Source: Euphorbia lathyris (Eukaryota > Streptophyta > Magnoliopsida > Malpighiales > Euphorbiaceae). Taken from it: a DNA stretch of 64,000 bases. A program made the position numbers and the translations under genes. The notes beneath the pieces are model-generated. The model saw only the letters and a program-made list of their open reading frames with translations. It did not search any database and had not been told where the DNA came from. The first letter of the stretch is position 1. Each line of letters starts with the position of its first letter. The stretch spans positions 79,668,441-79,732,440 of the forward strand of contig NC_088914.1 of NCBI RefSeq assembly GCF_963576675.1, written 5' to 3'. Below, in pieces: positions 34,601 to 45,393 of this stretch.

Positions 34601-37600
34601 TTACATCAAACATAGCTCCTGAAATTTTGTTAATCTGTCACCAACTAAAAACAATCAGTATGATGTTAATCCATCAATATCAAGGATCAATGCAATAAAA
34701 AAGGATTCAGCACAAAGAGCCAGTTAAAGACCATAAGATTTTGTAAATTAGTTATAAAGTTCCTCAAGAACAACTAGCTTATAAAGGAGGAAGAATTGCT
34801 AGAATGTTCAATCCAATATCCAAGTTGCCCAAAAGGGCAATGACCACTTCCAAGGACATGTTTCAACAGTAAACTATGTAAACTGGTAAACAATAAACGA
34901 TAAATCCTATAGTCTAGTGTTAAGGAAATTTGACATAAGAATGACAGTTGAGAAACACGCACCGTCTCAAGAGAGCTTCAGGATTATATGGAAATAAATT
35001 TTTTCTATGAAGATTCTCCACAGAATATTTTAAAGAAAGCAAACAATTCTTGGCTTCCTTAAACATTTGTCTTGTGGATTCGTCGTGCTTCCAGCTACGC
35101 TCTACATCTTTCTCGTGTTTCTCTAAACCTGGTGAAAGAGTTTGTTCTGAAGGTACAGATGACACCTCTGCTTGAACATTAGACCCATCCAAAAGTAGTT
35201 TTCTTTTCTTGCAAGATGAAGGATTTTTAAGTTTTTCGTGCACAGAAAATGTTATGAATAAGCTCCATGAATTGCATACCACACGTAAAGACCTGATTTA
35301 AACATGAAGAAAAAGAAAAATAAAATAAGAAGCATGAGAGTCCCACAACCAAGGAAATTAAAGAGAAAACTCAGCTCAGATAACGAATGGTAATGCTAAG
35401 AACCCATTGATGGACAAGGGCCAAACTAGATCTTCATAAGTGACAAAAATTTAAAGTGCAAGAGGAGATATATAATTTAATGTCATTTTATGTGAGATAA
35501 ACAATACATGAAAAATATGAAGACATCATTGTTACTATAATTATATTCTAATTTCCTCTAATCCCTAAATATGAATAAGTTCCAACATCAATTTTACCCC
35601 TAACCTCATATCTAAATGGTGCAATTTTACCCTAAGTGTTGGCAAGTTTGACCAATTTCAAAAACACACGTTTTGTTCTCGTGTTCTGCACCAATTAGGA
35701 AAAAAAATCTAATTCCGGAATAGATTTAGAGAAGGAATACCTTTAAGCTCGACGAAATATTTGGATTTTTTTATGTCCAACATGTGAACACAAGATAATT
35801 TTTTAATTTCTGTTCACATGTGCAATGGAGATAACAAGATTCATGGCTAAAGAGAGGATTTTGTTAATCATGTCTGAAATTGGCCCAACTTGCCAAAGTT
35901 AGGGGAAAATTGCTCTTGACCCCTAAAGTTGGGGGTATTTTTATACCTTATCCCAATTCTTTAAGATTCAAACTAGGAGACAAGAAATTTGATGATAGTT
36001 GAGTGAAAGCCACATCTAATATGCAACTAAGTTTGGAGATTATTTTCTTGGGATAATTACCCAAATTTGAGGCACACTTCTAATTTTGGATAATCTTAGC
36101 TTATTTTTCAAAAGTTAGAAACAGGTAGAAGGTGAAAATTAGCATTGTGGTTTAACAAGAATTAGCAAGTTCTAGGGGCAACTGAATGACATACCTTAAA
36201 AGATATTCTGCACAACTGGCTCCTGTATCTTTAGAGATGAGGTAATCAAGAATAACTTGGTGATCATAATGCAACTGCAGAAGAACAAAACCAACATACT
36301 GGAAAAGGTAAGATTTTAAGTCTAGGATAACAAAACTAGATTAGTTCTTGTTGCTCTCTCTGGACAACCATTTTGAATGTAAAAAACTTGCCGCTGCCAG
36401 GAATAGATGGAACAGGTGTACAGGATTAAACATGCTCAAAGCTTGAAAAAGAATATCTTTGTTCACATTTTCAAATGCCCACTTTTCTGCTTTTGACCTG
36501 CAGACAACCCAATTATACTTAGAGACCCAAAACAATAGAATTCAGATTTAACAAATACAATAAAACATACTGGAAATTTTAGTTCTTACAGTTGCTCTAA
36601 AGAGGATTGTATGCTAAGCAGTTGCAAAAGCACCTCAAATAATACATCATCCTGCACTTAAGAAAATGAGTAAATAGAGGATAGAATGTCCAAGAACAAT
36701 TTACAAAGTATTTAAAAATAACTACCAGTAAATTAAGTAAACTGCAAACCAATTGCATACCATGTCAAGAAGAATACAACCTATTAAAAACTCTTTATCA
36801 TTTTGAAACAATGAATGCCATGGAACTAGCATGACGGAGATGAGGAAGCTAAGATGGATAGTTGGATAAAAGAAGACTTGAGTAAGAGATGCATTTACAG
36901 GACAATGAAAGTGTCGAATATTGGAAACAAAATAAAAAGAGGTTGATTGAGATGGTTTAGGGTTCATTATTAGAACATTTACTGAAGGTTAAGCATGCCA
37001 GTTGCATTAAATAAAACATAGGGTTGCGATTATGTGAGGTCAAGCATGAAAAGTGATTTAGCTGTTATAGACTGGATGTAGATGCAATCCTAAGCCGGAG
37101 TGAATGTGAAAAACATGGCTCATTTAGTTGACCTCAACTAGATAATGCAAAAGTTTTGCTGAGTTAAGTGGACCTGACTTGACTCGACTTCCAAAGGGCT
37201 AAATACTAACCTCATGCATGTAGAGCTGGAGGAAAGATGAGGAAAACCCTATACAATTTTCCAAATACATTTCACGGGCCATAGATATATCACTTGGAAG
37301 ATGCCCTTGAAGCCATTCGCAAAGTTCTAAGAAACCTGTCTTCCTAGCATGAGTTGGTTCCGAAATTGAGTTGAAAGTTGAGCAAGAGTTAGGAGTTGCA
37401 CATGCACATTGCTCGCGAATGTCCCCTGTCAAGCTTATAAGACTGAAGCAACACCTGAGGAAAAGGAGAATGCCCCACCTTTGCAAGTGACTAGAAGAAA
37501 ATCGCTTTACCCCTCCATCAGAAAGACTCGCTAGAAATGGAGAGCCTTCAAGGAATTCATCCTGACTAATATCTAGTTGAATTATGGGCTTATGCAAGAA

Positions 37601-39688
37601 CTCTTCATAATACTCATGAAGAAGTTGCAACCATGAAATAAGAGTGGAGTAACCTAGACAAGTATGGTAACTAAGCCTCAGCATCAGCATCTGCAAAACA
37701 CATTTCAGTTGGCATATATCTAATGGTACCACTGTGTTACACATTTTCATAAATCTTGATAATTTTGTTTTAAGTAAGCAAATTATGTTTTTTTTTCTTT
37801 TTTGGCATTTTTCATAAAACATTTATTATTAGACTAAACTATTCAAGTGTAGTACCATAGATTATACAGAACACATATTTTTAATCTTACAAGCAATTCA
37901 ATTTATATACAATATTATGTATTATGTTTGTGAATGTCGTTTTAATCTGATAAACAAAATTGAAATTACTTTTATTTTGCCATTTAAATATTTTTACATG
38001 CATTATGTACTAATTTGTGATTAAATTGAAAACTTAAAAATAGGAATCTATACAAATACTATGCATGTAATAATAGAAACTACTAATCCTAAAGAATATC
38101 CTATTTAGATAACAATCAACTTCATAACTGTTTCCAATTATATAATTTGGGTTTTAGTCCCCAATTGAGCATAAATCCTACAATATTGTTCTATTCAAAT
38201 TGTTGGTCCTTACCTCTACTGTCATGCTTTTTAGATCATTAAGAGTGTGCCAGCATGGTTTTCCCAGGGACTATATCTAAACAGCATTATTCATTTTCTG
38301 CATCCATGAAGTAAACAGAGGCTCATACGTACCAGTAATTTATGTCTGAAGTATAGTGAGATCGACAAGTTCGCACAATTTCCTTGCTTTCCCAGGAACA
38401 ACCTCAAAATTCTTGGCACAAAACCAACAATTACACAAGGAAATGAATGATTATCTTGGGCACCAACCTTGGCTTCCAAAGGACAGCTTTGCTCAACCAA
38501 TGAACAGAGGAACTGAATAAAATTGCCTAGAAACACAAATTTTGTCTCCGTAAAACAGCTATTCAGAGAGCTGCTTTCTTTGGCATCACTACCGTGATCT
38601 ACTTGGATCTCTTCCATGACATCCCAAGGCACATCCAAAAGAAAAGAACTGACACAATCCGTGAATGTTTCAAGAAGTTGATCATCACCCTCTTGCTTCA
38701 AATACTTTAATGTGCAGCGTAGAACTCGAACAATTGCACCTACCGTAGACCAGTTAGCATTTTTTAGTCGAGCTCTTAAGACAACTAAACTAGATGAGTC
38801 ACCTTTTTGGTCCCTCGAAGTTGCCAAAGAGCACGGCAACACATTGGAAATTGCCAATTTCAAACAAATAAACAATGAAGAAATGAAGGAATCCCACTCC
38901 TTTGCCTGCAAAATAATTACATCTAAAACAATAGAACAGCAAAAGCTCATGCTATAAAGAACAAACCATTGTAGAACCAAATAACAACTTACAGCTTGAG
39001 CTACAAACTCAGAAACTACTACAAGAATGTTGCCCACCAAATGTTGTACAAATTGACTCTCCACCGTTAAAAGAATCATCTGAAGGCCATTAAAACTTGT
39101 TAACAAAATGCACTTGTACTAAAAGAGCCCACTCTATACACTCTCCTTGTACTTTAGAACCTAGACTTTGATCTTAAACCTACTATAATTAACCACAAGA
39201 TAAGAAATTAGAAAGAACTTACCAATGTAGCTAGAATCTCGGTTGAACAGTTATGGTATTCATGCTGAAGCTCTGCTTCTTCAGAGGATTTCTTGTCACC
39301 ATCAGATTCCGAATCCTCGTCCTGTGCATTGAACTTAGAGTTTCAATTCATATTCAATCAAAGTCACATACAGCTCGAAGAATTAAAACATTACTTCATC
39401 AGAATCACAATCAAGTTCCTGCTTCATAAGCTGAATTTCCCTCCAAACCTGAGATAGAGCAATTAAAAGATCCTTCTCCTTGTCTTTTGTAGAACAAACC
39501 ACTTCTGGCTTCTGCATATCCTGTAGAAGCGAATACTTTCGAGTGATTATATTAGATTCAATAAGTTGGGGGAACAAGTTGAATGCGAACCCTAAAAAAG
39601 ATCAGTTTTCACAAGAATTTACAGTATAAGGACGAAGAGCATCATCAATCAGACGGAAGAGACGGGAGAAACTCGAATCACGAGACAT
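34601..39688 (-). CDS. Lines homologue (LINES_N/LINES_C family), 680 aa, 11 exons
   Basis: Exons: 39688-39623, 39520-39395, 39321-39223, 39079-38993, 38905-38333, 37690-37211, 36651-36590, 36497-36392, 36274-36195, 35292-34963, 34634-34601. The sum is 2043 bases with the frame kept throughout. It starts MSRDSSFSRLFRLIDDALRP. The C-terminal half carries the motifs of plant Lines proteins: LYMHEDDVLFEVLLQLLS, FNPVHLFHLFLA, LHYDHQVILDYLISKDTG and CAEYLLRSLRVVCNSW. It ends LTKFQELCLM. The founding member, Drosophila Lines, acts in segment polarity. The plant role is not established, and nothing here suggests an enzyme. The intron after 36392 appears to use a GC donor. Intron 35293-36194 holds an eroded MITE. 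Divergent from the PPR gene, with 1.57 kb between starts. Confidence 0.85.
35586..35954. mobile_element. MULE-type MITE, GGGTTAAGG family, eroded copy d
   Basis: Shares the core phrases of the family (caattttacccctaacct at the left, agttgggggtatttttatac and cttatccc at the right, and the central gttcacatgtgcaatg). The outer left end is lost and no target duplication remains. It lies in the Lines intron 35293-36194, so it is the oldest of the copies. Confidence 0.65.
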
Positions 39689-41260
39689 TTTCCAGCTTCT
39701 GATTAGTGCCGCGAAAGAACTTTCTCCTTGAGCTCGGTGATCAGCACATGCCGGGGCGGCAGTTGCAGCTCCGACTTAACGCTGCTTATGCCAAGGGTAA
39801 AATACATCTCTGGCCCTCGAACAATAGTTCTACTAACATTATTGTCGCTAAATTTCATTTTCTAACCTAAAAATCCTTAACTTTACCTCATACTAGTATT
39901 TAATATCAAATATAAAATACATTTTAAATTACTCTAGACAGAACAAACTTGAATGACGCTAGATGGCACATCACATTTATAAGGGGTGAGCATCGGTTCG
40001 GTTCGGTTACTAACCGAAGCGAACTGTCGGTTAATCGAATCGAAATTTGTTCTATTTTTATAACTGAATCGAACCGAATAAGTTTAGTAACCGAATTTGA
40101 TTTAATCGAAAATTTTCGGTTCGGTTCGGTTACCAACCGAATAACCAAAAACTCAAAATATTTATTTTTTTTTTTTTTGTATATTTTTATTTAATCAGTT
40201 TTCAAATAATATCCTTGTATACAAGTTACAATTGAATAAATTAAATGCTACTAAACCAAAATATATGTATACAAAGATAAAAGTGTATTTTTTAGGGTTA
40301 AACTTTTTATTTATATATATATAAAGATAAAATTATATTTTAAATATGTATATATAAAGTTCGGTTCGGTTATTAGTTACACCGATATTTTTTTCAATAA
40401 CTGAACCGATAACCGATTACCAAATAAAGCTAAAATTAAAACCGAACCGAATCAGAATGTTAAAATAACTGAACCAAATTAAAATTTCGCTTCGATTATC
40501 GATTTGATAATCGGTTACCGGTTATTTTGCTCACCCATATTCAATTAGAAAATTCTAGCAAAGTGTGCAACTCTATCTTCACGATAAACATGTATAATCA
40601 TCGTATACATAGCTTTTAACAACAAGTTGAATTTGTATTGATTTAGATGAAAAAACTAGGATTCATAAAATAGAATCGAGGGACTAGTTTTTTTTTTTTT
40701 TAATCTCCGTCACTATAAACTACATCATATATTTTTCTTATCTATATCCTATAAATACAAGTAGGGGTTGAAGGGTTTAAACAACCACTCTTCATAGAAA
40801 AATGTTCGAAAAATTCATAAAAACTATGTACAAAACTTTAATTTTTTCTATAAAATTGTCCAAAAACAATAATTTGAATAGTCATGGATCAAAAAAAAAA
40901 CGTCAAGCACACTGTCAAATGTTACTGAATTTGCCAATTCATACATGTAAATTATACTCAAATATCTATATTCAAGTCATTATTTAGTTAATGTTTTAAC
41001 AGATTTTAATTTACTTTAATAATAGTATAATATAAAATTCAATTGTTTTTATTTCATGAAATGAAGTTAGAACCATAATACTAATAATCCTATAGTTCAA
41101 GGACTCCGAATGTATTTTATCCTTCAATCCAAAGATGTGAAAAACGCCGTGTTTCAATTCAAACTTCGAGCGCTTCTTAAGCGATGAAACGGTGCGGTTT
41201 GTGCTTTTGAAAATGGTGAAATTTGGCGGGTGAAGTCCGAAACTCAATTAGGGTTCTTTA
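39689..41260. promoter_or_regulatory. Shared 5' region between the divergent Lines and PPR genes
   Basis: 1572 bp between the two start codons, interrupted by the GGTTCGG element (39984-40536). Without that insertion the starts would be about 1.0 kb apart. GC content rises on both shoulders (39690-39790 and 41150-41260), as expected for 5' leaders. No single promoter motif can be assigned with confidence. Confidence 0.45.
39984..40536. mobile_element. Non-autonomous element rich in GGTTCGGTT motifs, copy 2 (553 bp)
   Basis: Perfect 9-bp terminal inverted repeat GGGTGAGCA/TGCTCACCC. Inside are mirrored arrays of GGTTCGG and CCGAACC around an AT-rich centre. It is related to 8351-8860, which confirms a dispersed family. 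No coding frame is seen. A target duplication is not evident by eye. Confidence 0.75.
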
Positions 41261-43381
41261 ATGCCACCTTTAAGCGAACTAGCAACTCTAATACAGAAGT
41301 GCACCACCGTAAACTCTCTCAGAAAAGCTCGCCAACTTCACGCTTTAATCTTAACCACCACAACCTCCGCCAGATATGCCCAGTCTCCGTACCCTAACAA
41401 CAACCTCATTGCCATGTATGCGCATTGTGGTTCTCGATTGGATGCACAGCTCTTGTTCGACAAAATGCCTCAAAGAAATTCTATTTCCTATAATGCTCTC
41501 ATCGCTGCATATTCTAAAGATCCTAATTATGAGAATTTGGGTTTCATGTTGTTCTCTGACATGGGAATCCAAGGGTTGCGGCCTACTGGAGCAACTTTCA
41601 CGAGCTTATTGCAAGTGTGCTGTTCAATTGAGAATTGGAACAAGGGTTCATTGCTTCATGCTCAGGTTGTTAAATTTGGGTTTGTGAATGATATTTGTGT
41701 GCAGACATCATTGCTTGGCATGTACTCGAATTGTGGGGATATGGACTCTGCACATCAGGTTTTTGACAATGTAGTGAATAAAGATGATGTTTTATGGAAT
41801 TCAATGATATTAGGGAATATAAAGAATGAGAGGATAAATGATGGACTTTGCCTATTCATTGCAATGGTGGAATCCGGTGTTATTCCTACCCAATTCACAT
41901 GCTCGATTGTGTTAAATGCATGTAGCAAAGTGGGAGATTATAGTAGTGGAAGAGCGATTCATGCCCGAATTACTGTTTTAAACATAGTAGCCGATTCGGC
42001 ATTGGAAAATGCCTTGCTTGACATGTACTATAATTGTGGTGACACCAAAACTGCATTCACTGTGTTTACTAGAATTGAGAACCCAAGTTTAGTTTCTTGG
42101 AATTCTATAATTTCGGGGTGTGCTAGAAACGGAGAGGGAGAAAAGGCGATGGATCTGTTTGTCAAGTTTCTTAGAATGTCTGTTTCAAAACCGGACAGAT
42201 ATACTTATACCGGTATTATATCTGCAACTGCTGAATTTCCAGCTATGGACTATGGGAAATCTCTTCATGCACAAGTTATAAAATTTGGCTTTGACCAGAG
42301 TGTCTTTGTAGGAACTGCACTTCTGTCAATGTATTTTAGAAACTGTGATACTGAATCGGGGCAACGGGTTTTCAGTTCAGTGAAAGAGAAGGATGTGGTT
42401 CTCTGGACTGAAATGATTATGGGTCACTGCAGATTAGGGGATGGAGAAAGTGCACTAAAACTATTCTGCAATATGTGTCAAGAAGGGGACAAAAGTGACA
42501 GTTTTACGTTCAGCGGAATTCTGAGTGCTTGTGCTGATCTTGCAACTTTGAAGCAAGGTCAAATGGCTCATGCGCAGGCGATAAAAACAGGCGCGGTTGC
42601 TGAAATGTCGGTGTGTGGAAGTCTCATAGACATGTATGCTAAAAATGGTAATCTTCAAGCTGCTGAATTGATATTTTCCCAAGTTTCAAAACCTGATTTG
42701 AAGTGCTGGAATTCGATGATCAGCGGATATAGTAACCATGGAATGGCAGAGGAAGCGATTATGCTTTTCAATGACCTTCTTGAACACGGTCTCACTCCAG
42801 ATCATGTAACGTATTTGTCTCTACTGTCTGCTTGCAACCATAGTGGATTAGTTCAAAAGGGTAAGTCCCTGTGGGATTGTATGAAGCAAAATGGCATCAT
42901 GCCCGGTCCTAAGCACTATAGCTGCATGGTAAGTTTGTTAAGTCGAGCAGGTTTACTCGACGAGGCAGAAGAACTTATTCTGACATCAACTTACAGTGAA
43001 GAACACTTAAAATTATGGCGAACTTTGCTAAGTTCGTGTATCAATAAAAGGAACTTCAAAAGAGGAGTTCGTGCCGCAGAACAAGTGTTGAAATTGGACC
43101 CAGAAGATAGTGCAACAAACATATTGCTCTCAAATCTTTATGCTGCTACAGGGAGCTGGGATAATGTAGCTGAAATGAGAAGAAAGATAAGAGAACTTAT
43201 GTTGGAAAAGGACCCTGGAGTAAGCTGGATTGAAGCCATGAATGATGATGTTCACATATTTTCTTCTGACGATCACTCGAACCTGGTAATTGATGAAGCC
43301 CGAATTGAAGTTCATAGATTACAAGGGAACATGAGCAGATCAGTTACAGAAGAATTGGAGGCGAGGATACTTTCTATGTAG
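41261..43381 (+). CDS. Pentatricopeptide repeat protein, PLS class, E subgroup, 706 aa
   Basis: Single intronless frame, as usual for plant PPR genes. Repeats of the P-L-S kind run from about residue 10 to 560 (for example LIAMYAHCGS, VSYNALIAAYS, VFVGTALLSMYF, CWNSMISGYSNHGMAEEA, PDHVTYLSLLSACNHSGLV). The E motif follows (LWRTLLSSC ... LLSNLYAATGSWDNVAEMRRKIRE ... KDPGVSWIE, about 585-655), and there is no DYW domain. Such proteins bind single-stranded RNA in mitochondria or plastids and E-type members serve in C-to-U editing, probably with a DYW protein in trans. The start HALILTTTTSA and the overall layout recall Arabidopsis At3g50420, from memory only. The N-terminus is not an obvious transit peptide. 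The 3' third is duplicated just downstream. Confidence 0.93.
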   Translation: MPPLSELATLIQKCTTVNSLRKARQLHALILTTTTSARYAQSPYPNNNLIAMYAHCGSRLDAQLLFDKMPQRNSISYNALIAAYSKDPNYENLGFMLFSDMGIQGLRPTGATFTSLLQVCCSIENWNKGSLLHAQVVKFGFVNDICVQTSLLGMYSNCGDMDSAHQVFDNVVNKDDVLWNSMILGNIKNERINDGLCLFIAMVESGVIPTQFTCSIVLNACSKVGDYSSGRAIHARITVLNIVADSALENALLDMYYNCGDTKTAFTVFTRIENPSLVSWNSIISGCARNGEGEKAMDLFVKFLRMSVSKPDRYTYTGIISATAEFPAMDYGKSLHAQVIKFGFDQSVFVGTALLSMYFRNCDTESGQRVFSSVKEKDVVLWTEMIMGHCRLGDGESALKLFCNMCQEGDKSDSFTFSGILSACADLATLKQGQMAHAQAIKTGAVAEMSVCGSLIDMYAKNGNLQAAELIFSQVSKPDLKCWNSMISGYSNHGMAEEAIMLFNDLLEHGLTPDHVTYLSLLSACNHSGLVQKGKSLWDCMKQNGIMPGPKHYSCMVSLLSRAGLLDEAEELILTSTYSEEHLKLWRTLLSSCINKRNFKRGVRAAEQVLKLDPEDSATNILLSNLYAATGSWDNVAEMRRKIRELMLEKDPGVSWIEAMNDDVHIFSSDDHSNLVIDEARIEVHRLQGNMSRSVTEELEARILSM

Positions 43382-43566
43382 AACTTTATGGCTGACAGGG
43401 AATATATTGTATTTCTGAAGTTTTTGAGATACCATAATTGCAAATTCTGCTTTCCAAGTAAAGCTATGAGCATCAGAGATAGGGATGGAAATTTCAGGAT
43501 TCGTGTCAAAATCGTGTTATGTTATGTGGTAATATATGATATATAAATGTTAGAAAAATAAAAACA

Positions 43567-44400
43567 GATGGTTCATGCCCAGACAATAAAAACAGGCATG
43601 GATGCTGAAATGTCAATTTGTGGAAGTCTCATAGACATGTATGCTAAAAATGGTAATCTTCAAGCTGGTGAATTGATATTTTCCCAAGTTTCAAAACCTG
43701 ATTTAAAGTGCTGGAATTCAATGATCAACGGATATAACAACCATGGAATGGCAGAGGAAGCAATTAGGCTTTTCGACGACCTTCCTGAACATGGTCTGAC
43801 TCCAGATCATACAACATTTTTACATCTACTCTGTGCTTGCAATCATCGCGGCTTGGTTGAAAAGGGGAAGTCCCTGTGGGATTGTATGAAGCAAAATGGC
43901 ATCATACCCAGCCCTCATCACTATTGCTGCATGGTAAGTTTGTTAAGTCGAGCAGGTTTACTCGATGAGGCAGAAGAACTTATTCTGATATCAACTTACA
44001 GTGAAGAAGACTTAATACTATGGACAACGTTGCTAAGTTCGTGTATCAATAAATGGAATTCGAAAAGAGGACTTTGTGCAGCAGAACAAGCGTTGAGATT
44101 GGACCCAGAAGATGGTGCAATAAACATTTTGCTTTCAAACCTTTATGCTGCTACAGGGAGCTGGGATAATGTAGCTGAAACGAGGAGAAAGATAAGAGAA
44201 CTTATGTTGGCAAAGGACCCTGGAGTAAGCTGGATTGAAGCCATGAATGATGATGTTCGCACATTTTCTTGTGATGATCACTGGAACCTGGTAATTGATG
44301 AAGCCCGGGTTGAAGTGCATAGATTACAAGGGAACATGAGCAGATTCAGTTACAGATGAATATGAACTGGAGGCGAGGATATATTCTATATAGAACTTTT
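43567..44400 (+). pseudogene. Tandem partial copy of the PPR gene 3' end
   Basis: The frame 43568-44359 (263 aa) parallels residues 435 to about 693 of the full gene at an offset of 1005 bp, with high identity at both DNA and protein level and no internal gap that I can see. The copy starts in the middle of a repeat at ATGGTTCATGC (ATGGCTCATGC in the parent). Its frame ends early because the parent's SRSVTEE is shifted to SRFSYR and a stop. Similarity to the parent continues past the stop to about 44400 (GGAGGCGAGGATA). It has no upstream PPR repeats and no evident promoter, so it is probably a non-functional duplication. Confidence 0.85.
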
Positions 44401-45393
44401 AGTCCATCTGATAGACTAGATATTGTAAAGGATTCTTGATTGGGAAGATTAATTAGCCCCCAAACTATTTCATGATCAATAGCCGTGCTTATTTCAAGTC
44501 TTTAAACTCCCACACAGTTTTAATGAGCAAGACCCCCTAATATTTTAACTTTTACACATTTAGCCGCACACTAATGGCTCTATACCATTGAACATTAGAA
44601 GTTTAATTCTTAAAACCGTGAGAGTTCAAAATCTAAATCTGGGAAAATAAATAAAACAGAGACTTAATCATTAAAACTATTAAAGTTCAAAAACTTAAAT
44701 CATGTGGTTTGCCTAAACAAAATTAAACTAGTCAATTACGAATCGAATCCAGTTATTCTTGTTTGTTGGGGTTGGAAAAACATAAACAAGTTTGAACAAC
44801 CCGTTGTCAAAGTGGTTGCATCAAGATTACATTTTAATATTCATCTTTCATCACATTATCCTCTTACCTCTGCACCATCCATAAACTATGGTTGGCTTCA
44901 AAAAAAATGAAGCAAAATATGCAAGTAACATAAGCAAATGCAGAACACTAACCTGTGGAAGATGCAACTGCTAAATGCTTACTAGCATTTGAACTACAAC
45001 AATTAGGTTGTCCGCGACAAAAACCAATGAACAATTACAAGAATTCATTTTTTATTTCTTCAAACATTAGCTTTTTAAATGCCTATTTGTATCTATCTCA
45101 ACATCCTTTCCTAAAACTTATGATACAATGTTACAGGAACATGGATCTTGCAGCATCTTCATGGAGCATTTCCCGGCTATAATGAAGCAGAATCAAGAAC
45201 TGTGTTGCAGTAGGCAATGAATACGATGCTGATTCTTTCACACCCACAGGCCAGAACAGTACCCAGATCGAGAGTAGCCTCAGTGAAGACAATATATGGG
45301 GGGTAATCAAACCATCTCAATAATGAAATTAAAGGTCCCTAGTAGTAACAATCATTTCGGCAGATAGAAGGTTGCCTTCAACCTCATGCCAGA
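44401..45393. other. Spacer between the PPR copy and NUP58
   Basis: 44450-44700 reads like an eroded MITE (short phrases such as gactcttaatcattaaaact). 44700-45393 contains the NUP58 3' flank and probably its 3' UTR. No gene is recognised. Confidence 0.4.

Noticed and set aside
36341..36391. Exon extended past 36392 to the stop after SRESNKN
   Set aside because: It would end the Lines protein early and lose the conserved LHYDHQ block. The GC-donor join keeps the frame and the family sequence.
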